Shown piece after piece: positions 1-7,308 of a stretch of DNA of 57,630 nt. Both the position numbers and the translations under genes were made by a program. The stretch's first letter is position 1. Every line of letters begins with the position of its first letter. The notes below the pieces were generated by a model. That model saw nothing but the letters and a program-made list of their open reading frames with translations, did no database searches and had not been told where the DNA came from. The DNA lies in IMG/VR virus record IMGVR_UViG_3300028045_000016, positions 1-57,630 of that record; one strand, written 5' to 3'. The stretch is from a virus.

Positions 1-1711
1 AGAGTCAAGAGCAATTGAATTTTGTGTCGATAGACAAACTTTGTCTGTAGTAAATGAAGAACTTACTATAAGCGATGGAAACACAGTAACCCTACCAACT
101 AATACCGGACCACAAGGACCTAAAGGAGACACCGGTGCTAAAGGTGATACGGGTAGTCGAGGACCAATAGGTTTGACAGGACCTGAAGGACCTGAAGGAC
201 CACAGGGTGACACCGGAGCAAAAGGAGATACCGGAGCACAAGGTCCAAGAGGATTGATAGGTGCTGATGGACCTGAAGGACCGCAAGGACCTCAGGGAGA
301 TGAGGGTGTTAAAGGAGACACAGGAAGCCAAGGAACTAAGGGTGACACAGGAAGCCAAGGTATTCAAGGACCTAAAGGAGATACAGGTGGTCAAGGTATT
401 CAAGGACCTAAAGGTGACACCGGAAGTCAAGGTCCACAGGGTGATATAGGTGACACAGGTGCTGCAGGAAAACAAGGGGATATTGGTCCTATTGGATTAA
501 CAGGACCGCAAGGTCCAAAAGGTGACACAGGTGGTCAAGGTATCCAAGGTCCTAAAGGAGATACCGGAGCAGCAGGTGCAAAGGGAGATACAGGTGCGGT
601 AGGACCTGAAGGACCGCAGGGTGCAAAAGGAAACACAGGTGCTCAAGGACCTCAAGGGGACATTGGTGACACGGGTGCACAAGGAAAGCAAGGAGACATT
701 GGACCTGAAGGACCGCAAGGAGCGAAAGGCTCTACGGGTTCTCAAGGACCTATTGGATTAACAGGACCTCAAGGAGCAAAAGGCGATACAGGAGCAGTTG
801 GAGGTGTAGGACCTGAAGGTCCTGCGGGAGCAAAAGGCGATACAGGTACTAAGGGTGATACAGGTTCTCAAGGACCCATTGGATTAACAGGACCTGCAGG
901 AGCGAAAGGTAATACAGGAGCACAAGGACCTCAAGGTGATATTGGAGATACAGGTGCTGCGGGAAAACAAGGAGACATTGGACCAACCGGACCTCAAGGT
1001 CCTGCCGGTGCAAAAGGTGCTGCAGGAACAAATGGTTCTGATGGAGCAACAGGACCTGAAGGACCTCAAGGACCGAAAGGAAGTACGGGTAGTACAGGTG
1101 GCATAGGTCCTCAAGGACCTGCCGGTGCAAAGGGAGACACGGGTGCAGTAGGTCCTCAAGGACCTGAAGGACCACAGGGTGCTAAAGGAACAGACGGAAC
1201 AAACGGTGCTGATGGAAAAAGTATAACAGGACCACAAGGTCCTGCCGGACCTGAAGGTCCAAAAGGTAGTACAGGAAACACCGGAGGAGTAGGACCACAA
1301 GGTCCTGCCGGAGCAAAAGGTAATACAGGTGCTGCCGGGACAAATGGTTCAGACGGAGCAACAGGACCACAAGGTCCTGAAGGTCCTGCCGGAGCAAAGG
1401 GTAATACAGGAAGTACAGGTCCTCAGGGTCCTGCCGGAGCAAAAGGTAGTACAGGAAGCACCGGACCACAAGGTCCTCAGGGAGCAACGGGTTCAAGGGG
1501 ACCTACAGGAGCAACGGGACCTACGGGACCTACGGGACCTCAAGGACCTGCAGGAAGTGATGGTGGTGGAGATATTTTTCTAAATGGAAAATCAACAACC
1601 ATAAAATCTCAAGAGTTCTTTACCGGAGGAAAGACACAATACTTACAGATTACTTTTGAAGATGGAAGCACAACTTGTATCCTTTTGCAAAATTGTGAAT
1701 TTGGTCGATAG
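1..1711 (+). CDS. Collagen-like tail fibre protein, 5' partial
   Basis: The frame is open from the first base (position 1 is the third base of a codon), so the true start lies outside the window; a TTG at 41 is not a convincing start. About 160 consecutive Gly-X-Y triplets, rich in GPQ, GPA, GAK and GDT, fill roughly positions 105-1565. A short non-collagenous tail of about 45 residues follows, containing two cysteines. Phage collagen-like repeats are known to form trimeric triple-helical rods in tail fibres, and the C-terminal part usually acts as the trimerising or receptor-binding tip; the tip role here is inferred. If the window is circular, this is the distal half of the fibre that begins at 56198. 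The - strand frames across the repeat are low-complexity shadows. Confidence 0.85.
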   Translation, partial: ESRAIEFCVDRQTLSVVNEELTISDGNTVTLPTNTGPQGPKGDTGAKGDTGSRGPIGLTGPEGPEGPQGDTGAKGDTGAQGPRGLIGADGPEGPQGPQGDEGVKGDTGSQGTKGDTGSQGIQGPKGDTGGQGIQGPKGDTGSQGPQGDIGDTGAAGKQGDIGPIGLTGPQGPKGDTGGQGIQGPKGDTGAAGAKGDTGAVGPEGPQGAKGNTGAQGPQGDIGDTGAQGKQGDIGPEGPQGAKGSTGSQGPIGLTGPQGAKGDTGAVGGVGPEGPAGAKGDTGTKGDTGSQGPIGLTGPAGAKGNTGAQGPQGDIGDTGAAGKQGDIGPTGPQGPAGAKGAAGTNGSDGATGPEGPQGPKGSTGSTGGIGPQGPAGAKGDTGAVGPQGPEGPQGAKGTDGTNGADGKSITGPQGPAGPEGPKGSTGNTGGVGPQGPAGAKGNTGAAGTNGSDGATGPQGPEGPAGAKGNTGSTGPQGPAGAKGSTGSTGPQGPQGATGSRGPTGATGPTGPTGPQGPAGSDGGGDIFLNGKSTTIKSQEFFTGGKTQYLQITFEDGSTTCILLQNCEFGR

Positions 1712-1719
1712 AAATTTCA

Positions 1720-1727
1720 TATCTTTG
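1720..1727 (+). promoter_or_regulatory. -7 promoter box, TATCTTTG
   Basis: TATCTTTG matches the Bacteroidota -7 consensus TAnnTTTG and is followed by TAA. It sits 29 nt before the ATG at 1757, between the fibre gene and the next gene. A TTTG at 1700-1703 could serve as a -33 element, but its spacing (16 nt) is short. Confidence 0.55.
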
Positions 1728-1756
1728 TAACTAATAATTAATTAAATATAAATCAA

Positions 1757-2011
1757 ATGGCAAAAAGTAAAAAACTAACAGAGCAAGAATTGACACAGGT
1801 TCAATCAATGTTGAACGCATTTAACCAATTGAAAATGCAATTAGGTGATGCAGTACTACAACAGACTTCAATCGTAGGAAAGATTGATGATTTAAAAGTA
1901 GAGTATGCAAAAGTAGAACTAGCACTTTCTGAAAAGTATGGTTCTGATTCACAAATTGATGTAAAGACAGGAGAGGTAAAAGCACTAGACAAGCTAGAAA
2001 AAGTAGAATAA
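1757..2011 (+). CDS. Small coiled-coil protein of the tail region
   Basis: This 84-residue protein of unknown function is rich in Leu, Gln, Lys and Glu. A heptad-like pattern over residues 8-60 suggests one long helix or coiled coil. It has its own -7 box upstream, an AAATCAA leader next to the ATG, and its stop overlaps the ATG of the following tail protein by one base (TAATG), which suggests translational coupling. It may be a small structural or chaperone-like partner of the adjacent fibre proteins; that is inferred from position only. Confidence 0.75.
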   Translation: MAKSKKLTEQELTQVQSMLNAFNQLKMQLGDAVLQQTSIVGKIDDLKVEYAKVELALSEKYGSDSQIDVKTGEVKALDKLEKVE

Positions 2012-3198
2012 TGGCAAGAATAAAGACTTATGCAATAGATGCATTACCAACATTAGATGATAAGGTCATAGGAACCAACGTAGATAATTCTTCGTTGACT
2101 ATGAACTATAAAATTGGAGACATTATTGCGTTAGTCCCCGGAGGAGGTTCTTCGGTTCAGTCATTAAATACATTAACAGGTGTGTTAAACTTAGTCGGAG
2201 CCGGAGGTATTAGTATTAGTACTTCCGGTGATGATATTATTATTACCGGTTCAGGTGGTAGTAGTGGACTTACTAGCATTAACACAACTGCTACAGGACC
2301 CAACGTAAACATTGAAGGTAAAGGAGGTTTGGTTGTTACCGAAGTTGGTAACACAATATTCCTAGATACAACAGGTGTTGGTGATTTCACACTAACAACA
2401 ACAGGAACTTCAGGAGCAGCAACCTTAGTTGGAGGTGTTTTAAATATACCTCAATACTCAGGTGGAGGTGGTAGTGGAATTACAAGTATCAATACTACTG
2501 CAACGGGACCCAATGTAAACTTTGAAGGTAAAGGTGGAATCATTGTTACTGAAGTAGGTAATACTGTATTTATAGATGATTCAGGAACTGATGAAGATGT
2601 CAAGTTTAAAATTGATGCATCAGATACTCAAGCAGGTTATTGGGCAGACAAAGTATTTCCGGGAGGAGGTATAACTAAAACCACATCAACTGATGCACAA
2701 GGGGTTAAAACAGTACAACTTAATCAATCTCTTCCTTCAATTGTAAACAGTATTAAGGTAGGTAGTTCTATTGCTATAGGAACATTTGAATTTACAGGTT
2801 CAGGAGTTACAATGACTACCGGTACTCCTAATGTAATTGATTTTGCAGGTGGTGGTGCTTCATTGCCTTATACAACTTATGTTGCAAGGTTCAATACTAT
2901 TGGTACTTCAGTTAGCGTAAACGAATTAGAAAATACTACAGGTGGTACATTTACTTGGCAGAGAGTAACAGGCTTATCAGGGGAGAATATAATTATTAGA
3001 TACTCGGGAGTTTTGACAAATGATACTTTAGTTTTATGTAATGGAACTGCAGGAGATAAAAACTCAAGACAACAAGTCTTCTACAAATCACAAGATGGCA
3101 ATCAAACAATTACTCTAGATATTCTAGATTTTAATTTTAATCCTTCATCTGCAGATGTTAATGATGGCAACTTTGAGTTAAGGATATATCCTAAATAA
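2011..3198 (+). CDS. Tail fibre/appendage protein
   Basis: This 395-residue, Gly/Ser/Thr-rich, beta-prone protein looks like a tail appendage. Its N-terminus (MARIKTYAIDALPTLDDKVI) closely resembles that of the 55440 protein, suggesting a shared virion-attachment module. Residues of about 90-125 and 160-195 form an internal repeat, each with ITSINTTATGPNVN-like and EGKGG..VTEVGNT segments. The C-terminal 120 residues look like a compact beta domain. Function is inferred from composition, the repeat and the fibre gene neighbourhood. Confidence 0.75.
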   Translation: MARIKTYAIDALPTLDDKVIGTNVDNSSLTMNYKIGDIIALVPGGGSSVQSLNTLTGVLNLVGAGGISISTSGDDIIITGSGGSSGLTSINTTATGPNVNIEGKGGLVVTEVGNTIFLDTTGVGDFTLTTTGTSGAATLVGGVLNIPQYSGGGGSGITSINTTATGPNVNFEGKGGIIVTEVGNTVFIDDSGTDEDVKFKIDASDTQAGYWADKVFPGGGITKTTSTDAQGVKTVQLNQSLPSIVNSIKVGSSIAIGTFEFTGSGVTMTTGTPNVIDFAGGGASLPYTTYVARFNTIGTSVSVNELENTTGGTFTWQRVTGLSGENIIIRYSGVLTNDTLVLCNGTAGDKNSRQQVFYKSQDGNQTITLDILDFNFNPSSADVNDGNFELRIYPK

Positions 3199-3204
3199 AT
3201 AACT

Positions 3205-3432
3205 ATGGACATTAGAAAGGTTTCAGTAGGACCTGATTATAAGTCAGGTGCAATGCATTATATTGTAGGGCAGTCTGTTTTGAATGGAAGTTATGTTATT
3301 CATTTGATTAAACTTAATGAGGTTCGTAGTTCAATATTAATATACATAGAGAGTAATGGAGAAATAGTATTGTGGAAAGAATTCACGAATGCTATGCCAA
3401 TATCTATAGAATATAATATAAACTTTTTATAA
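3205..3432 (+). CDS. Small protein of unknown function
   Basis: This is a 75-residue protein with alternating hydrophobic strands and no membrane segment or catalytic motif I recognise. It lies 6 nt after the fibre gene and overlaps the next ATG by one base (TAATG), so it belongs to the same late operon. Confidence 0.7.
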   Translation: MDIRKVSVGPDYKSGAMHYIVGQSVLNGSYVIHLIKLNEVRSSILIYIESNGEIVLWKEFTNAMPISIEYNINFL

Positions 3433-3614
3433 TGTCAGAGCAGGAAAGAAAAGAACTTGTAGAAAAAATAGAGGTTCTTAAAACCCAAAAAGAAGATACG
3501 TCTGATTGGATGGAGCAGATGGGTATTGCTGATGAGATTCACAATATTGAAATGAAATTAAATGGAGTCAAGCCAACTGATTCACATATAGACTGTATTG
3601 GTTGTGGCTCATAA
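3432..3614 (+). CDS. Small helical protein with C-terminal CIGCG motif
   Basis: The 60-residue product has a charged, helix-forming N-terminal half (residues 1-45) and ends in a CxxC pair (CIGCGS). The paired cysteines could bind a metal or form a disulfide. Function is unknown. It is coupled to the previous gene through TAATG. Confidence 0.65.
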   Translation: MSEQERKELVEKIEVLKTQKEDTSDWMEQMGIADEIHNIEMKLNGVKPTDSHIDCIGCGS

Positions 3615-3622
3615 ATTAAATT

Positions 3623-4186
3623 ATGAAATCACCATTTGCATTTATTACCAAACCTGTAAAAGGTAAAAGGTATAATAACACAAAAAATATTGGTGGGATA
3701 GACTTTATTGTAAGTACGTCTCAGGAAGATTTTAGATTTTCAAATCGAAAAGCAGAAGTAATAGAACTCCCCCTTGGATATAAAGGTCCAATAAAGGTGG
3801 GAGATTTTTTGTTAGTACACCATAATGTTTTCAAGTACTATAATGATATGAAAGGTAATCAGCAAAGTGGACGTAGCTACTTTAAAGATGACTTGTTCTT
3901 TGTTGAACCTGAGCAATTCTTTGCGTATCACAATGGTAAAAATTGGAATGCAGTAGATAGGTATTGTTTCATTAAACCTACAAAACCTGAAGATTCGTAT
4001 CTTTATAAAAACATTAAAGAAGAACCATTGGTTGGAATAGTTAAATACCCAAACAAATATTTAATTAGTCAAGGTGTTAACGAAGGAACCAAAGTTACTT
4101 TTAAACCTGATAGTGAATATGAGTTTAATATTGACGGGGAAAAGCTTTATAGAATGTATGACCATCAGATTACTATGAAACTATGA
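3623..4186 (+). CDS. Virion-region protein with a GroES-like C-terminal pattern
   Basis: The 187-residue protein has two parts. Residues 35-110 hold a GDFLLVHHNVFKYYND segment followed by a YFKDDLFF stretch. Residues of about 130-187 read like the second half of a chaperonin-10 fold: G-IVKYP, a Gly before a TKVTF strand, IDGEKLYRM and a last strand. In GroES the same order is Gly-Val-Val, VGD-x-V-x-F, VDGEEYLIM and a final strand. I infer a GroES-like beta-barrel, but no mobile loop is evident, so co-chaperonin activity is uncertain. The ATG of the next gene overlaps its end. Confidence 0.65.
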   Translation: MKSPFAFITKPVKGKRYNNTKNIGGIDFIVSTSQEDFRFSNRKAEVIELPLGYKGPIKVGDFLLVHHNVFKYYNDMKGNQQSGRSYFKDDLFFVEPEQFFAYHNGKNWNAVDRYCFIKPTKPEDSYLYKNIKEEPLVGIVKYPNKYLISQGVNEGTKVTFKPDSEYEFNIDGEKLYRMYDHQITMKL

Positions 4187-4755
4187 TATACATAAAAGAT
4201 AATTTTCTTAGTGAGTCTTCTTATATTCAATTAATGAATCACTTGAATAGTAATAAATTTAATGAGGTGGATACAGGAGAGAAGTCTTTTTGGGTTCAAC
4301 CAAGTAGTGAATCGTTTAATGAATTAGTTTCATTTGAGTTAGAGTTTATAGAGAGAAAGCCTGTAAAACCTTTGTTACAATTTTTTAGAGTATCGACTGA
4401 CAAGGTTGATACTGATTGGAGGATACACGCAGATACTATTATAAAAAATGAAAAACCCGATAGAGCAGTAGTTTTGTATTTATCAGAATCTAAATCAAAA
4501 GACTTACACGGTACTGCATTTTGGTCACATAAAAAAATGGGTGAATCAATGCCAACTGAAATATCAAACTTTGGGTTTGATGAAATGTTGAAAAATGATT
4601 CTAACAACTTAGATATGTGGGAGTTAAAAAGTGTTGTAGGATATAAACCAAATAGACTTATCTCTTACCCTGCTAATTATTTTCATAGTAAATATCCAAA
4701 CATTAGTTGGGAAGAGGGTAGAATAGTTTATGTAATGTTTTATAAAAATGAGTAA
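4183..4755 (+). CDS. 2OG-Fe(II) oxygenase-like protein
   Basis: The 190-residue protein carries the expected iron triad of the 2-oxoglutarate/Fe(II) dioxygenase superfamily: H82-x-D84 in RIHADT and H168 in NYFHSKYP, with R180 in the following strand (EEGRIVYVMFY) placed to bind 2-oxoglutarate. HGTAFW (109-114) lies in the core between them. The substrate is unknown. Phages often carry such genes as accessory hydroxylases. It overlaps the previous gene by 4 nt (ATGA) and sits directly before the terminase genes. Confidence 0.7.
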   Translation: MIYIKDNFLSESSYIQLMNHLNSNKFNEVDTGEKSFWVQPSSESFNELVSFELEFIERKPVKPLLQFFRVSTDKVDTDWRIHADTIIKNEKPDRAVVLYLSESKSKDLHGTAFWSHKKMGESMPTEISNFGFDEMLKNDSNNLDMWELKSVVGYKPNRLISYPANYFHSKYPNISWEEGRIVYVMFYKNE

Positions 4756-4912
4756 GTATATTTATTGGGAAGACGAATGGAATGAAGATATTCCATTAAA
4801 AAAAACAAAGCGTATTAGAAATGAAATCAAAAGAAATAAAATTAAGAATAATAGAAGCAGGTCACAGGGCAGTAGAGCAACTGATACAGGTAGCGAAGGA
4901 AGCGATTATTAA
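4748..4912 (+). CDS. Possible small overlapping gene
   Basis: ATG at 4748 overlaps the stop of the oxygenase gene and opens 54 codons (MSKYIYWEDEWNEDIPL at the start). The acidic/aromatic N-terminus is followed by a very basic stretch. The last 92 nt overlap the gene at 4821 in another frame, so only the first half is independent. The coupling-type start favours a real gene; the long overlap argues for caution. Confidence 0.4.
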   Translation: MSKYIYWEDEWNEDIPLKKTKRIRNEIKRNKIKNNRSRSQGSRATDTGSEGSDY

Positions 4913-5102
4913 GCACGACCCCGAGGATGACTTGTCGGCAGATAGATTAAAAAATGCAGCAGCGACAAAGAAGCTTTGTATTATGGATGCATTTGAAATA
5001 TTAAGCAGAATAGAATCAGAACAAGAAGCTATTGATTCTTTAGAAAACGGAGTAAGTAAAACACAAACTAAACAAGGATTTGCAGAGCGAAGGTCTAAAT
5101 AA
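4821..5102 (+). CDS. Putative small terminase subunit
   Basis: This 93-residue, mostly helical protein (helices near residues 5-30 and 38-70) lies immediately upstream of the large terminase gene, where DNA-recognising small terminase subunits are usually found. No helix-turn-helix can be named with certainty. Its 3' end overlaps the terminase frame by 23 nt. The assignment rests on size, helicity and position. Confidence 0.6.
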   Translation: MKSKEIKLRIIEAGHRAVEQLIQVAKEAIIKHDPEDDLSADRLKNAAATKKLCIMDAFEILSRIESEQEAIDSLENGVSKTQTKQGFAERRSK

Positions 5103-7308
5103 CTTATACATTAATCTTGAAGGCATTGTACCAAAAAATGTTTTAACGTCAAAGAACAGGGCGAGAACGTGGTTATATGGCTATAATGAGAAGTATGGCT
5201 TTATTGTTATATCTAAAACCGGACAGATTGAAAATGTTATTGAGATATCAGGACTTCGTATTGCACTACCTAAACCACCTAAGACAATAAACTCTAGGAG
5301 TAAAACAAAGTCCGAACAGTATTGGGAGCGTAACGAAATACCTAAAGCATTAAATAAAATAAACTCTATATTTCAATGGAATGAAATGTCTTCTGAATTT
5401 AAAGACAGATGGGTAGACTATGTAGAGACAGAGTTCGATAGAAGAGAACAAGGTTTATGGTTTATGTCTAATGGAGTACCTACCTATATTACAGGTGCAC
5501 ACTATATGTACCTTCAATGGACGAGCATAGATGTTGGGTACCCTGACTTCAGAGAAGCAAACAGAATATTGTATTTATATTGGGAAGCTTGTAAGGCTGA
5601 CAAAAGAAGCTTCGGTATGATTTATTTAAAGATAAGACGTTCAGGGTTTTCTTTTATGTCATCATCCGAATGTGTTAACACAGGTACATTAGCAAAAGAT
5701 TCTAGGGTAGGTATACTATCAAAGACAGGTTCTGATGCTAAGAAGATGTTTACAGATAAGGTTGTTCCAATTAATAGTAGGTTGCCATTTTTCTTCAAAC
5801 CAATTATGGATGGTATGGATAAGCCTAAAACAGAATTAGCTTTTAGAATACCTGCTGCTAAGATTACAAAGAAAAATATGTATGATACAACTGAAGATGA
5901 GTTGTATGGTTTGGATACAACAATTGATTGGAAAAATACAGACGACAATAGTTATGATGGTGAGAAATTATTATTATTAGTTCACGATGAAAGTGGTAAA
6001 TGGATAAAACCAAATAACATATTAAACAATTGGAGAGTAACAAAGACTTGTCTTCGATTAGGTAGTAAAGTTATTGGCAAATGTATGATGGGTTCTACGT
6101 CAAATGCTTTAGACAAAGGAGGTAGCAACTTTAAAAAATTATATACAGATTCTTATTCGGGAACACGAAATGCAAATGGTCAAACCAAAAGTGGAATGTA
6201 TTCACTTTTTATCCCAATGGAATGGAATATGGAGGGGTTTATAGATAGGTATGGAATGCCTGTTTTTAATACTCCTAAAAAACCTGTGCTAGGAATCGAC
6301 AATGAAATGATAAAACAGGGTGCTATTGATTATTGGGAAGCAGAAGTAGCTTCACTTAAACAAGACCCTGATGCATTGAATGAATATTATAGACAGTTCC
6401 CAAGAACTGAGTCTCACGCATTTAGAGATGAAAGCAAACAATCAATATTTAATCTCACAAAGATATACCAACAAATAGATTATAATGATTCATTAATCAT
6501 TCAGCAGCACGTTACTCGTGGAAATTTAAGTTGGCAGAATGGTGTAAAAGATTCTAAGGTAATTTTTTCCCCTGATAATAGAGGTAGATTTTATGTATCT
6601 TGGACTCCAAATGCATCGTTGCAAAATAATGTAATAGAAAAAAGAGGACTAAAATATCCGGGCAATAATCATATAGGTGCCTTTGGATGTGATAGTTATG
6701 ACATATCAGGTGTAGTTGGTGGTGGTGGTTCTAACGGAGCACTTCACGGTAAGACTATGTTTAATATGGATGAGGCACCAAGTAATGAATTCTTTTTAGA
6801 ATATGTAGCAAGACCACAGACTGCTGAGATATTTTTTGAAGATGTATTAAAAGCTTGTGTGTTTTATGGTATGCCAATATTGGTAGAGAATAATAAACCT
6901 AGATTGTTATATCATTTTAAAAACAGGGGGTACAGAAATTTCTGTATGAATAGACCTGACAAGATTTATACAAAGTTATCTAAAACAGAAAAGGAATTGG
7001 GAGGTATACCTAACTCTAGTGAGGATGTGAAACAAGCACACGCATCTGCAATAGAGTCTTATATTGAAAGCAGTATAGGGATGAAGGAAGATATGGAGAT
7101 GGGAGATATGGTTTTTATTAGGACCTTAGAGGATTGGGCAAAGTTCGATATTAGTAACAGAACTAAGTTTGATGCATCAATAAGTTCAGGGTTGGCTATT
7201 ATGGCAACGCAGAAACACCTCTATTTACCTGAGAAAAAAGTTTCAAAAATAAAGGTTAACTTTGCAAGGTATAGTAATAAGGGTAAATATAGCGAAATAA
7301 TTAGATGA
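5080..7308 (+). CDS. terL: Terminase large subunit (packaging ATPase/nuclease)
   Basis: The 742-residue packaging motor couples ATP hydrolysis to DNA translocation into the prohead and cuts the concatemer. The ATPase region has a KIRRSGFSFMSSSE segment at residues 184-197 in the Walker A place, without the usual GKS/T, and a Walker B LLLLVHDESG with D303-E304. The nuclease half begins near residue 528 with IGAFGCDSYDISG (D538, D541 as likely metal ligands). The R-R-x-G-F-S loop matches my memory of crAss-like terminases. There is no usable ATG near the N-terminus; TTG at 5080 is the best start because an in-frame stop lies at 5053. Its stop overlaps the portal ATG (ATGA). Confidence 0.9.
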   Translation: MQSEGLNNLYINLEGIVPKNVLTSKNRARTWLYGYNEKYGFIVISKTGQIENVIEISGLRIALPKPPKTINSRSKTKSEQYWERNEIPKALNKINSIFQWNEMSSEFKDRWVDYVETEFDRREQGLWFMSNGVPTYITGAHYMYLQWTSIDVGYPDFREANRILYLYWEACKADKRSFGMIYLKIRRSGFSFMSSSECVNTGTLAKDSRVGILSKTGSDAKKMFTDKVVPINSRLPFFFKPIMDGMDKPKTELAFRIPAAKITKKNMYDTTEDELYGLDTTIDWKNTDDNSYDGEKLLLLVHDESGKWIKPNNILNNWRVTKTCLRLGSKVIGKCMMGSTSNALDKGGSNFKKLYTDSYSGTRNANGQTKSGMYSLFIPMEWNMEGFIDRYGMPVFNTPKKPVLGIDNEMIKQGAIDYWEAEVASLKQDPDALNEYYRQFPRTESHAFRDESKQSIFNLTKIYQQIDYNDSLIIQQHVTRGNLSWQNGVKDSKVIFSPDNRGRFYVSWTPNASLQNNVIEKRGLKYPGNNHIGAFGCDSYDISGVVGGGGSNGALHGKTMFNMDEAPSNEFFLEYVARPQTAEIFFEDVLKACVFYGMPILVENNKPRLLYHFKNRGYRNFCMNRPDKIYTKLSKTEKELGGIPNSSEDVKQAHASAIESYIESSIGMKEDMEMGDMVFIRTLEDWAKFDISNRTKFDASISSGLAIMATQKHLYLPEKKVSKIKVNFARYSNKGKYSEIIR

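Noticed and set aside
92-1496. Several - strand and alternate + frames of 60-140 codons across the collagen-like repeat
   Set aside because: They are low-complexity shadows of the Gly-X-Y repeat with composition unlike real proteins.
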